Notes under the pieces: generated by a model | What the model saw: the letters and a program-made list of their open reading frames with translations, nothing else | Told to the model about the DNA's origin: nothing | Database searches by the model: none | NCBI RefSeq assembly: GCF_017569225.1 | Contig: NZ_CP071868.1 | Span: 2,666,001 to 2,730,000 of the forward strand | Reading direction: 5' to 3' | Length of the DNA stretch: 64,000 bases | Source: Pengzhenrongella sicca | GTDB lineage: Bacteria > Actinomycetota > Actinomycetes > Actinomycetales > Cellulomonadaceae | Translations under genes and position numbers: made by a program | Shown: piece by piece, positions 39,698 through 47,585 of the stretch | Numbering within the stretch: position 1 is the stretch's first letter | Layout of the letters: each line of letters opens with the position of its first letter

Positions 39698-40267
39698 ATG
39701 CTTCTCACCGACCTGCAGAACCGTGTCCGCATCGCGCTCACGACGACGATCGTGAACGAGTGGTCCCTGCTCAGCCAAGCCGGGGGCACGAGCCGCCCGA
39801 GCGAACGCGCGGTCGCCTTCCACCTCGGCTGGTACCTGCGCCCGATGGTCGAGGGCTCCTGGAACATCGACTGCGAGTACAACCGCTCCGGCATGCACCT
39901 CGAGGAGTCCGTGCGCCTCGTCGACGACGAGGGGCGTCGCATCCCCGACCTGATCGTGCACCACCGCGGCAAGCTGGGGCCCGAGCACAACCTGCTGCTG
40001 CTCGAGCTCGCGACCGACCGCGCGGACGTCGACGGCGCCGCCCCGACCGGCGACTTCCGGCGGGCGCGCGCTCTCCAGGCGCGCTTCGGGTACCAGTACG
40101 CCGCCGTGCTCGACCTGCGGCTGGGGGCCGCCGGGGCGTCCGCTCCGGTCGCCCCGGTCTGGCAGTGGGGCGAGCTCGACCGCGACCCGGCCGAGGCCGA
40201 GGACGTCTACGAGGACGACGCGCTCGCCGAGATCCTCGGCCGCGCGGGCGCTGCCCCACGGCCGTAG
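39698..40267 (+). CDS. hypothetical protein, possible degenerate PD-(D/E)XK fold
   Basis: A 189-residue protein with no named family. The central part has IPDLIVHHRGKLGPEHNLLL followed by LELATDR. This order, Pro-Asp then an (E/D)-x-(A/K) strand, resembles PD-(D/E)XK nucleases, but the catalytic Lys is replaced by Ala, so activity is doubtful. The C-terminus is acidic (AEAEDVYEDDALAE). The ATG is leaderless: TAGGGT lies six bases upstream. It overlaps the convergent 40207-40614 gene by 61 bases. It diverges from the HNH-like gene at 39596, about 100 bases apart; the two may be functionally linked. Confidence 0.72.
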   Translation: MLLTDLQNRVRIALTTTIVNEWSLLSQAGGTSRPSERAVAFHLGWYLRPMVEGSWNIDCEYNRSGMHLEESVRLVDDEGRRIPDLIVHHRGKLGPEHNLLLLELATDRADVDGAAPTGDFRRARALQARFGYQYAAVLDLRLGAAGASAPVAPVWQWGELDRDPAEAEDVYEDDALAEILGRAGAAPRP

Positions 40268-40614
40268 GGGTCGAGCTGGGCGGGCCGGGCGGGCTGGGCG
40301 GCCTCGGCGCCCGCTCCGGCGCCCAGCGTCCGCGCGGATGCCCGGACGGCCGCCGCGGAGAGCTCGTGCGGCCCGCAGAGCAGCAGCCGGTGCGCCCGCG
40401 CGAACCGGCGGGCGAGCATGACCCACGCGTCGTCGGCCACCGCGCCGAGGCGGGCGCCGGCCGCGCCCTCGAGGTCGAGCACGATCACGGCGAGGGCGGC
40501 GCGCGTTACCGGGGTCTCGACGGCGGCGGCGACCGCGGTCGCCAGCTCGTCCAGCGCGGTGGTCATCGCGGTCGTGGTCATCGCGGTCGTGGTCATCGCG
40601 GTCATCGTCCCCAC
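40207..40614 (-). CDS. hypothetical protein with N-terminal 15-bp repeat
   Basis: A 135-residue protein, unknown family. The N-terminus is the product of three perfect 15-bp repeats (TAMTT units), so any of several ATGs could be the start. The core (residues 22-90) is alpha-beta and contains AALAVIVLDLEGAAGARL and ARRFARAHRLLLCGPHEL, which faintly resembles a STAS-like or Rossmann-like fold. The C-terminus is low-complexity Ala/Pro and overlaps the 39698 gene. The coding bias is good in the core. Confidence 0.5.
   Translation of the reverse strand: MGTMTAMTTTAMTTTAMTTALDELATAVAAAVETPVTRAALAVIVLDLEGAAGARLGAVADDAWVMLARRFARAHRLLLCGPHELSAAAVRASARTLGAGAGAEAAQPARPAQLDPYGRGAAPARPRISASASSS
40559..40603. 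repeat. three perfect 15-bp tandem repeats
   Basis: GTGGTCATCGCGGTC occurs at 40559, 40574 and 40589 without mismatch. The unit is a multiple of three, so copy number change would add or remove the TAMTT peptide without a frameshift, and it shifts which ATG can start translation. Confidence 0.9.
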
Positions 40615-40736
40615 CCCTCAGCAGTCCCAGCGTGCTCCGTCCCGGTGCGGGCCGTGCGTCCACCCTCCCGTGGCCCCACGCCGCAGACGAGTGGCAGGGC
40701 TGTCCCTGACCGCCAACTTCCTGCCACACTGGCGCC

Positions 40737-41723
40737 ATGCTGAAGAACGTGGTTGCGGTGGTCTACGACGGCGTCGGTTCGTTCGGCCTCGGAGTCGTCT
40801 CGGAGGTGTTCGGGTACGACCGCTCCGCGGCGGGCCTGCCCAGCTACGACTTCGCCGTCGTCGCCGAGCAGCCGGGAACGGTGCGCACGGACACGGGGCT
40901 GCTCGTCGTCGTCGAGCACGGCCTCGAGCGCATGGCAACCGCCGATCTCGTGTGCGTGCTCGGCTGGGAACGGGCCGACATCAGACCGAGCGAGGCGCTG
41001 CTCGAGGCCCTGCGCGAGACCGTCGCCCGCGGCGGGCGGATCATGAGCCACTGCAGCGGCGCGTTCGTGGTGGCGGCGGCGGGCCTGCTGGACGGGCGCA
41101 CGGTGGCGACCCACTGGATGCACGCGGCGGAGCTCGCGCGCCTGTACCCGGCGGTGACGGTCGACGCCGATGTGCTCTACGTCGACGACGACCCGATCTT
41201 CTCGAGCGCCGGGACGGCCGCGGGGATCGACGCCTGCCTGTACCTGCTGCGCCTCGAGCACGGCGCGACGGTGGCCAACGCGGTGGCCCGCCGGATGGTC
41301 GTCTCGCCGCACCGGGACGGCGGCCAGGCGCAGTTCATCACCGCGTCCGTCCCCGAGATCGACGACAGGTCACTGCTTCGCGAGACGCTGACGTGGGCCT
41401 TGGGCCACCTCGACACCGACCTCACCGTCGATGAGCTGGCGCGCCGAGCGCTGATGTCGCCGCGCAGCTTCGCCCGGCACTTCCGCACGGCCACCGGCTC
41501 GACGCCGCACGCTTGGCTGCTCGCGCAGCGCGTGACCCTGGCGCAGCAGCTGCTCGAGGGGACCGACCTCGCGGTCGACGAGGTGGCCCGACGCAGCGGG
41601 CTGGGCGCGGCCACGACCCTGCGGCACCACTTCGCCCTCCGGGTCGGCACCTCGCCCCAGGCCTACCGGCGCACCTTCCGGGGCCGGCAGCCCGGGGTCG
41701 ACGGCGAGCTCGCGACCGCCTGA
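40737..41723 (+). CDS. GlxA-type AraC-family regulator with DJ-1/PfpI domain
   Basis: A 328-residue regulator of the GlxA/AraC class. Residues 1-180 form a DJ-1/PfpI-like domain with a nucleophile-elbow Cys in MSHCSGAFVVAAAGL and the early VVYDGVGSFGLGVVSEVFG. Residues about 220-320 are two AraC HTHs (TVDELARRALMSPRSFARHF, then LAVDEVARRSGLGAATTLRH). Such regulators usually respond to small molecules and often activate neighbouring genes. The ATG is preceded by CACACT and six bases (leaderless). It faces the LacI gene in the same direction, with the small 41828 gene between. Confidence 0.92.
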   Translation: MLKNVVAVVYDGVGSFGLGVVSEVFGYDRSAAGLPSYDFAVVAEQPGTVRTDTGLLVVVEHGLERMATADLVCVLGWERADIRPSEALLEALRETVARGGRIMSHCSGAFVVAAAGLLDGRTVATHWMHAAELARLYPAVTVDADVLYVDDDPIFSSAGTAAGIDACLYLLRLEHGATVANAVARRMVVSPHRDGGQAQFITASVPEIDDRSLLRETLTWALGHLDTDLTVDELARRALMSPRSFARHFRTATGSTPHAWLLAQRVTLAQQLLEGTDLAVDEVARRSGLGAATTLRHHFALRVGTSPQAYRRTFRGRQPGVDGELATA

Positions 41724-41756
41724 GCGGGGCAGCCTGCGGGGCACCCTGCGGGGTAC

Positions 41757-41796
41757 TTGACCGGTACAGCCGCAGGGGTTTACTGTAGCGGTACAG
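41757..41796 (+). promoter_or_regulatory. sigma-A-type promoter with CTGTA/TACAG palindrome
   Basis: TTGACC (41757-41762), 18-base spacer, TACTGT (41781-41786) is a good housekeeping promoter. The dyad CTGTAGCGGTACAG (41783-41796) covers its -10, and GGTACAG also occurs at 41763-41769 just after the -35. So a repressor could block it. AAGGAG and the ATG of the small gene follow 18 and 32 bases downstream of the dyad. Confidence 0.7.
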
Positions 41797-41827
41797 AAGC
41801 ACGCCGGACCGCTAAGGAGCTGACCTC

Positions 41828-42067
41828 ATGGACCCCTTCGTCCCACTCGCCCTGCTGTTCTCCCGCGATGCGGTGATCCGCGAGGTGGACAGCGCCCGCC
41901 CCTGGGCGCCAGTCGTCGAGCCGCGCCCGCCCCGACGGCCGATGCGGCGGTCGCGGGCGGCCGTCGCCGGGCTGCTGGAGCGCGCGGCCCACGCCGTCGC
42001 ACCCTCGCCCGCCCACGCGCCCGCCCACGCGCCTGCATCCCGGAGCCTCACCAGCGCGACGCGCTGA
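41828..42067 (+). CDS. 79-residue hypothetical protein
   Basis: A small gene with strong signals: a sigma-A-like promoter, AAGGAG eight bases before the ATG, and normal coding bias in the first half. The product starts MDPFVPLALLFSRDAVIREV, is Arg-rich in the middle, and ends in AHAPAHAPA repeats. There is no membrane helix long enough to be certain. It is unrecognised. It lies between the GlxA-type and LacI-type regulators, so either could control it. Confidence 0.6.
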   Translation: MDPFVPLALLFSRDAVIREVDSARPWAPVVEPRPPRRPMRRSRAAVAGLLERAAHAVAPSPAHAPAHAPASRSLTSATR

Positions 42068-42156
42068 GGGCTCGACGCCCCGAGATGCGGATCGACGCCC
42101 TCTGGCCCGCCCCCGCGGATTACCCTGTCCCGCATGGAGCGCAACGGGGTGACGCC

Positions 42157-43218
42157 GTGGGGCGGGTGACGCTGCAGACGATCGCGGACGAGGTCGGTGT
42201 CAGCCGCATGACCGTCTCCAACGCGTTCTCCCGACCCGATCAGCTCTCCGCCGACCTGCGCCGCACCATCCTCACCGCGGCCGAGGCGCTCGGCTACGTC
42301 GGGCCCGACCCGGCGGCCCGCGCACTTGCGCGGGGCACCACCGGCGCCGTCGGGGTGCTGCTGACCGAGTCGCTCGGCTCCGCGTTCTCCGACCCGATCG
42401 CCGCCGGCTTCTTCGGCGCGCTGGCCGAGGAGCTCGCGCCGACCGGCCTGGCCCTGTCCCTGCTGCCGTCGACCGGGACCACCGAGATGATCCCGGCCCG
42501 CGACATCCCGATGGACGGCGCGCTCGTGTACGCCTGCGCCGGCGAGTCCGACGCGATCACCTGGCTGGTCCGGCGACGGCTGCCGCTCGTCTTCGTCGAC
42601 CAGGATCCCGTCGCGGGCGCCTCGAGCGTGCTGCTCGACGAGCGCGCCGGGTCGCGGGCCGCCGCGACGCATCTGCTCGAGCTGGGGCACGAGGCAATCG
42701 GCCTGATCGCCTTCTCGAGCGCCGGGCACCGCGGCGTGCTCCAGGACCCCGCCGCCGCCGGGTCGGGCTACACCTCGCTCGAACGCGTCGCGGGCTGGCT
42801 CGAACCGCTCGTCGCGGCCGGCGCGCGCGTCAGCGCCGTCGACGTGCCGGTGAACTCCGAGCCGGACGCCTACGCGGCCGCCCAGGAGCTGCTCACGCTC
42901 GCGACGGCGCCCACCGCGCTCCTGTGCTACTCCGACGTCATGGCCTGGGGTGCCCTGCACGCGGCCCAGGACCTCGGGCTGCGGGTGCCCGACGACCTCT
43001 CGATCGTCGGGTTCGACGACAGCGCGCTCGCGCGGCGAGTGCGGCCCGCCCTGACGACCATCCGGCAGGACCTCGGGGCCAAGGGCCGCGCGGCGGCGCT
43101 CGCGCTGACCGCCGCGATCGCCCGGGGCCGCGCCGGCGCGGGGTCCGAGCCCGAGGCCATCGTCCTCCCGACCGAGCTCGTCGTCCGCGAGTCGACGGGC
43201 CCCGCGCCGAGCCGGTAG
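42157..43218 (+). CDS. LacI-family transcriptional regulator
   Basis: A 353-residue LacI/GalR protein. The HTH is at the N-terminus (TLQTIADEVGVSRMTVSNAF) with the hinge ALGYVGPDPAARALARG. The effector-binding domain has the periplasmic-binding-protein type I fold, with VGVLLTESLGSAF, VYACAGESDAI and SIVGFDDSALA. Its length and architecture are normal. The inducer is unknown. The start could be GTG 42157 or the GTG three codons later; ATG 42134 is in another frame. It precedes a frameshifted HEAT-repeat gene by 46 bases that hold the near-duplicate AGCGGGAGAGAA. Confidence 0.9.
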   Translation: MGRVTLQTIADEVGVSRMTVSNAFSRPDQLSADLRRTILTAAEALGYVGPDPAARALARGTTGAVGVLLTESLGSAFSDPIAAGFFGALAEELAPTGLALSLLPSTGTTEMIPARDIPMDGALVYACAGESDAITWLVRRRLPLVFVDQDPVAGASSVLLDERAGSRAAATHLLELGHEAIGLIAFSSAGHRGVLQDPAAAGSGYTSLERVAGWLEPLVAAGARVSAVDVPVNSEPDAYAAAQELLTLATAPTALLCYSDVMAWGALHAAQDLGLRVPDDLSIVGFDDSALARRVRPALTTIRQDLGAKGRAAALALTAAIARGRAGAGSEPEAIVLPTELVVRESTGPAPSR

Positions 43219-43264
43219 CGACAGCGGGAGAGAACCAGCGGGAGAGAAACCGAGGGAGCGAGCC

Positions 43265-43986
43265 ATGACCGTCGCGACGAGTTCCGGGACGCCCTGGCGC
43301 CGCTCGACGCCGCCCAGACGCGCGCCTTCCTGTCCGCCCACTCCGGCCTGCCCGGGCCACGCGGCAACCTCGAGCTGCTCGCGGCGTTCGGCGACGTCGC
43401 GCCGGCCGAGCTCGTCCTGGCGCTGGTCGGTTCCGACGACGAGTACCTGGCCGCCTGCGCGGCCGCGGCGCTGGGTCGGCTGGTCGCCGACGCCGACGCC
43501 GCCGGGGCACGGCGCGCAGAAACCGTCGACCTCCTCCGCGCGCAGGCGAGCGACCAGCGCTGGCGCGTCCGGGAGGGGGTTGCGATGGCGCTGCAACGGC
43601 TCGGCGACGCGGATGCGGCCGGGCTGCGCGCCGTCGTCGCCGCCTGGGCTGACGACGCCGACCCGCTCGTGCAGCGCGCCGCCGTCGCCGGGATCTGCGA
43701 GCCGCGGCTGCTCGCGACCCGCGCCACGGCCGAGGCTGCCCTCGACGCCTGCCGACGGGCGACCGCCTCGCTCGCGGAGCGGGACCCGGCGCAGCGGCGC
43801 GGGGACGTCCGGGTGCTGCGCCAGGGGCTCGGCTACTGCTGGAGCGTCGCGATCGCGGCGGTTCCCGAGCGCGGGCTGCCCGCCTTCGCCGCGCTCGCGA
43901 CCTCGACCGACCCGGACGTCGCCTGGATCGTCCGGGAGAACCGGAAGAAGTCCCGCCTAGCCCGCCTGCTCGCGCCCGCGGGGTAG
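43265..43986 (+). pseudogene. HEAT-repeat protein with a 5' frameshift
   Basis: From 43267 to the stop at 43986 one frame encodes a coherent HEAT-like repeat protein of about 240 residues (LELLAAFGDVAPAELVLALV, then QRWRVREGVAMALQRLGD). That frame has no ATG, GTG or TTG before 43585. A normal start (ATG 43265 with GAGGGAG upstream) is two bases out of frame. So a one- or two-base indel occurred at the very 5' end. If real, the gene is broken unless an unusual start is used; otherwise it is a sequencing error. A 133-residue C-terminal part could still start at ATG 43585. The function of such HEAT proteins (adjacent to LacI here) is unknown. Confidence 0.65.
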
Positions 43987-44066
43987 GCGGGCGCGCCGGC
44001 AGCCCGCGGGCTCGTCCACCTCAGCGGGCCCGACTATCCTGGGCGGCCCCGACTACCCTGGGCGCG

Positions 44067-44588
44067 GTGCCCCCCTCGGTGATCCTGCGCCCACTGTCCC
44101 CCGACGACATCGAGACGCTTCTCGCCGAACGCCTCACGCCCGACGGCGCCGGCGCGTTCCAGTGGTTCGGCCTCGAGGCGCGCACCGCGCTGCGCGCGAA
44201 GGCATCCGCCGACGAGCTCGTGACCGCGGAGGCCGGCGCGCTCGCCGTCGCGGTCGACGGCGCGCTCGCCGGCAGCGTCGAGTGGTTCCGCGGGGCGTGG
44301 GGCCGCCCCGAGACGTCCTGGTGCTGGACCATCGCTATCGGCCTGCGCCCGGACGCGCGGGGCCACGGCGTCGGCCGCGCCGCGCAAGCGCAGCTCGTCG
44401 ACTACCTCTTCGCCCACACGCGGGCCGAGCGGGTCCAGGCCTTCACGGACCACGCCAACGTCGCCGAGCAGCGCGCGCTCGAGGCGTGCGGGTTCGCGCG
44501 CGAGGGCACGATCCGCCGCGCGCAGTGGCGCGCCGGGGCGTGGCACGACCAGCTCATCTACTCGATCCTGCGCGGCGAGTCCGCCTGA
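44067..44588 (+). CDS. GNAT N-acetyltransferase (RimJ/RimL-like)
   Basis: A 173-residue GNAT protein. The acetyl-CoA-binding motif A is WTIAIGLRPDARGHGVGRAA (R-x-x-G-x-G/A) near residue 100. The C-terminal motif is ERVQAFTDHANVAEQRALEA, followed by CGFAREGTIRR, typical of RimJ/RimL-like enzymes. The substrate is unknown (N-termini, antibiotics or metabolites). The GTG start is leaderless: TACCCT, seven bases, GTG. A TATCCT copy lies just upstream within a repeated CCGACTAYCCTGGGCG block. It is convergent with the MocR gene over a hairpin. Confidence 0.87.
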   Translation: MPPSVILRPLSPDDIETLLAERLTPDGAGAFQWFGLEARTALRAKASADELVTAEAGALAVAVDGALAGSVEWFRGAWGRPETSWCWTIAIGLRPDARGHGVGRAAQAQLVDYLFAHTRAERVQAFTDHANVAEQRALEACGFAREGTIRRAQWRAGAWHDQLIYSILRGESA

Positions 44589-44593
44589 GGCGG

Positions 44594-44614
44594 GCGGCCC
44601 GCGCCGCGGGCCGC
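44594..44614. terminator. hairpin between convergent genes
   Basis: GCGGCCCGC and GCGGGCCGC are exact 9-base inverted arms around GCC, between the GNAT stop (44588) and the MocR stop (44617). There is no T tract, so it is a possible bidirectional terminator of the type without U-run seen in high-GC genomes. Confidence 0.5.
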
Positions 44615-44616
44615 GC

Positions 44617-46125
44617 TTAGACCGCGGTGCCGAGCTCGGCCCCGAAGGCCGTCGTCCCGGGCGCCGGCTGCCCCGGGGACCCGGCGCCGTCGAGCCGGAG
44701 TGAGCGCCACGCGGCCGCCAGCGCCTCGATGCCGCGCGCGGCCTCGGGCAACGGCTGCCCGAACGGCAGCCGGAGCCGGTCCTCGAACGAGCCGTCGACG
44801 CCGAAACTCGGGCCGGGGGCGACCCGGACCCCGTGCTGGGGCGCGACCGCCGCCAGCGCCGACGACGCCGGCCAGCCCAGGTGCACCCACAGCGAGAGGC
44901 CGCCGGCGGGCGCGCTGACCTGCCAGGTGGGCAGCAGGCGGCCGACCAGCTCGATCAGGCCGTCGCGCTGGGCCCGCACCGCGGCCCGTCGGGCGAGCAG
45001 GATCTCCGCGCCCGACGTCAGGAGCTGCTCGGCCACGAGCTGCTCGAGCACCGGCGTGCTCAGGTCGTCCCGGGCCCGCTCGCGGGCCAGACGCGCGACC
45101 AGCTCGCGGCTGCCCCGGATCCACCCGACCCGGAGCCCGCCCCAGAACGCCTTCGCGGTCGAGCCGATCGCCACGAGGGCACCCGCCGGGGCGGCGCCGA
45201 GGAACGTCCCGGGCCGCTCGCCGTCGAGCGTGAGCTCGGTCAGGGTCTCGTCCCCGATGACGAGCGTCCGGTAGCGCCGCGCGATCTCGCGCACGCGCGT
45301 CCGCGCCTCGGCGTCGAGGCTGAGCCCCGTCGGGTTGTGGTGGTCGGGGATCAGGTAGACGGCGCGCGGCGACGTCTGCCGGACGGTGGACTCGAGCAGG
45401 TCGACGTCGAGGCCGCCGCGGCCGACCGGGACGGGAACGGCTCGCGCGCCAACGCTGCGCACGGTCGCGATCGCGTTCGAGTACGTCGGGTGCTCGACCA
45501 CCACCCGGTCCCCCGGCCCGACGACAGTGCTCAGGAGCAGGCTGAGCGCCTGCTGGGCGCCGCTCGTGATGAGGATCTCGTCCGGCGACGTCGGCGTCCC
45601 GCGGCTGGAGTACTCCGCCGCGACCGCAGCCCGCAGGACGTCGAGGCCGAGGTAGTGGTACCCGGGCCCGGCCAGGTAACGCGGCAGCTCGGTCAGCGCC
45701 GCGACGTAGGCGAGGTGCAGGCCCGGGGGCGAGGGCGATGCCGCGATGGTGAGGTCGACGACGTCGCGGGCGCCCGCCACGACGCCCGGCGCGCCGCCCG
45801 CCGCGGCGGCGGCCCGCTCCTGCGACGGCAGCGTCGTGACGGTTCCGGACCCGCGCCGGCTCACGAGCAGGCCGCCGTCGCGCAGGTGCTGGTAGGCCGA
45901 GCTCGTGGTCGTCCTCGACAGCCCGAGCGCGTCGGCGAGCTCGCGCTCGCTCGGCAGCCGGGTGCGCAGCGGCAGCGTCCCGTCCAGGACGGCGCGCCGG
46001 ATGCCGGCGGCGAGCGCGAGGTAGGCGGGACCGGCATGCCGCCAGGAACCGAGCAGCCGCACGAGGGTGCCCGTGGCCATCCGGCGCTCGAAGACGGCCG
46101 GGTCTGCCTGCACGAGGGAGTTCAT
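44617..46125 (-). CDS. MocR-type regulator (GntR HTH + aminotransferase-fold), YczR-like
   Basis: A 502-residue MocR/GabR-family protein. Residues about 25-100 are a GntR-type winged helix (YLALAAGIRRAVLDGTLPL, then LPSERELADALGLSRTTTSS). The long C-terminal part is a fold-type I PLP-binding aminotransferase-like domain: LITSGAQQALSLLLS, YLIPDHHNPTGLSL, GDETLTELTLDGE, with the PLP Lys expected in AIGSTAKAFWGGLRVGWIRG. These proteins sense PLP or amino compounds. It is divergent from a YczE-like membrane protein gene, the arrangement reported for the YczR subgroup (from memory). The start ATG 46123-46125 abuts a mirrored 11-bp inverted repeat. Confidence 0.92.
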   Translation of the reverse strand: MNSLVQADPAVFERRMATGTLVRLLGSWRHAGPAYLALAAGIRRAVLDGTLPLRTRLPSERELADALGLSRTTTSSAYQHLRDGGLLVSRRGSGTVTTLPSQERAAAAAGGAPGVVAGARDVVDLTIAASPSPPGLHLAYVAALTELPRYLAGPGYHYLGLDVLRAAVAAEYSSRGTPTSPDEILITSGAQQALSLLLSTVVGPGDRVVVEHPTYSNAIATVRSVGARAVPVPVGRGGLDVDLLESTVRQTSPRAVYLIPDHHNPTGLSLDAEARTRVREIARRYRTLVIGDETLTELTLDGERPGTFLGAAPAGALVAIGSTAKAFWGGLRVGWIRGSRELVARLARERARDDLSTPVLEQLVAEQLLTSGAEILLARRAAVRAQRDGLIELVGRLLPTWQVSAPAGGLSLWVHLGWPASSALAAVAPQHGVRVAPGPSFGVDGSFEDRLRLPFGQPLPEAARGIEALAAAWRSLRLDGAGSPGQPAPGTTAFGAELGTAV

Positions 46126-46126
46126 C

Positions 46127-46184
46127 GGGCCACTCTGCCGCAAGTGGCTATGTCATGCGAGGCCAATGTGCCTCAGAGTGGCCC
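46127..46184. promoter_or_regulatory. mirrored promoter/operator between MocR and YczE
   Basis: GGGCCACTCTG (46127-46137) and CAGAGTGGCCC (46174-46184) are perfect 11-bp inverted arms, 36 bases apart. Each arm ends next to one start codon. CAGAGT lies six bases before the ATG on both sides (CAGAGT-GGCCCG-ATG and CAGAGT-GGCCCC-ATG), so both genes probably use identical leaderless promoters. AGTGGC also occurs at 46143-46148. One regulator could therefore control both directions equally. Confidence 0.75.
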
Positions 46185-46185
46185 C

Positions 46186-46848
46186 ATGACGACAGCTCAT
46201 ACCAACCTCCTCCCCCGCCGCAGCGCGCAGCTGTTCGCCGGTCTCGTGGTCTACGCGGCGTCGATCGCGATGCTCGTGCACGCCGGACTCGGGAACATGC
46301 CCTGGGACGTGCTGAGCCAGGGCCTGGCGCGGCAGCTGGGCTGGACGTTCGGCACAGTAACGATCGTCGTGAGCGTCGTCGTGCTGGCGTGCTGGCTCCC
46401 GCTGCGGCAGCGTCCCGGCGCGGGGACGGTCGCGAATGTCGTCGTCATCGGCCTGCTCGTCGACCCGTTCCTCGCCCTGGCGCGCCTGCTCGGGCCGCTG
46501 CCGGTCGGGGCAGCCGCAGCGCTGACCGTGGCTGGCGTCGCGGCGAACGCGGTCGCGACGGCGTGCTACCTGGGGGCGCAGCTCGGGCCCGGGCCCCGCG
46601 ACGGGCTGATGACCGGGCTGGTCGCGCGGACCGGCGGTTCCGTGCGCGTCGTTCGCGTCGGCATCGAGGGCGTCGTCGTGCTCAGCGGCTGGCTGCTCGG
46701 GGGCACGGTGGGGATCGGGACGCTCGCCTACGCGCTCGCGATCGGCCCGCTCGTCCACGTGCTGCTGCCCCGGTTCAGCGCCCGCCCGACCCCGGCAGGG
46801 GCCACCGGGACGGTTCTCACCAGCCGAGCGTCCCGGGCGCTCCCTTGA
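46186..46848 (+). CDS. YczE/YyaS/YitT-family membrane protein
   Basis: A 220-residue inner-membrane protein with about five hydrophobic helices (FAGLVVYAASIAMLVHAG; TVTIVVSVVVLACWL; VANVVVIGLLVDPFL; ALTVAGVAANAVATACYLGA; GIEGVVVLSGWLLGG). It has the family motif LGNMPWDVLSQGL and the conserved GPRDGLMTGL. Its role is unknown; members are linked to amino-acid-sensing MocR regulators. It shares a mirrored promoter region with the MocR gene. The 3' end overlaps the convergent DUF427 gene by 32 bases. Confidence 0.9.
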   Translation: MTTAHTNLLPRRSAQLFAGLVVYAASIAMLVHAGLGNMPWDVLSQGLARQLGWTFGTVTIVVSVVVLACWLPLRQRPGAGTVANVVVIGLLVDPFLALARLLGPLPVGAAAALTVAGVAANAVATACYLGAQLGPGPRDGLMTGLVARTGGSVRVVRVGIEGVVVLSGWLLGGTVGIGTLAYALAIGPLVHVLLPRFSARPTPAGATGTVLTSRASRALP

Positions 46849-47332
46849 ACGGGCCGACGACGCGCGCCGTGATCCAGCCGCCGTAGAAGCCGCCCACCTG
46901 CGGGGTCACCGGCTCTCCGTCCACCTCGCAGCCCTCCGTCGCTCCTGGGTAGAGCGCGACGCGCCCGGCGAGCGCCTCGTACCCGGGCCAGGGCTCGGGG
47001 TAGTACCAGCCGGCATGCGCCGCCCCGGCCGACCCCGCCCGGAGGTCGACGTACCGCGCATCCCCCTTGAACTCGCACCGGGACGCACCCCCGCCCTCGA
47101 CGAGGGTGCCCGGGGCGAACGCGGCCCGCGGGAGGTAGTAGACGGGCGGATGGCTCGTCTCGAGCACCCGGACGGCGTCGGTCGTGTCCACGACGACCCG
47201 GCCGCCGAACCGCACCGTCACGCGCTCGGAGCTCGCCTCGACGCGCGGCGGGCGGGGGTAGTCCCACACGGACTCCTGGCCGGGGCCGGGCACGATCCGC
47301 TGGGAGGGCAGGGGCGGGGGCAGCGATCGCAT
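46817..47332 (-). CDS. DUF427 domain protein
   Basis: A 171-residue DUF427 protein. Features of this beta-rich family are VDTTDAVRVLETSHPPVYYL, CEFKGDARYVDLR, and YPEPWPGYEALAGRVALYPG. Members are small, often annotated as nucleotidyltransferase-like without experimental support. The ATG 47330-47332 is preceded by CATGCT and six bases (leaderless). The frame is open to 47425 upstream but with low-complexity Arg residues. Confidence 0.88.
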   Translation of the reverse strand: MRSLPPPLPSQRIVPGPGQESVWDYPRPPRVEASSERVTVRFGGRVVVDTTDAVRVLETSHPPVYYLPRAAFAPGTLVEGGGASRCEFKGDARYVDLRAGSAGAAHAGWYYPEPWPGYEALAGRVALYPGATEGCEVDGEPVTPQVGGFYGGWITARVVGPFKGAPGTLGW

Positions 47333-47585
47333 CGCTCCAGCATGCGGCCCGCGTCGCGTCCGCGCAGCGCGGCCGTGACCGCTGTGGACCCTCCGCGGCG
47401 GTCCGCAATGCTCTTCGCGGGTCACGCGAATGCGCTTGGTGCGCCATGGCGAGCCTTTGTCAACGACCCGCCCACAGGCTTCCTTGACGACGAACTATCC
47501 ACAGATCTGCAGCCGTTTCCAGATGCTGAGATACCGGCGGGCCAGAGCCGGTGGAATGTCAGTGGCGGTGCGTAATGTCGTTTGC

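Noticed and set aside
41812-43596. A 594-codon minus-strand frame across the LacI gene.
   Set aside because: Low-complexity shadow; the LacI protein on the other strand has complete HTH and effector motifs.
44001-44012. AGCCCGCGGGCT palindrome after the HEAT gene as a terminator.
   Set aside because: Short, no T tract and next to a promoter-like repeat; not distinguishable from GC background.
44833-46185. A long plus-strand frame leading into the YczE gene.
   Set aside because: It is antisense to the MocR gene; the YczE protein starts at 46186 at a mirrored promoter.
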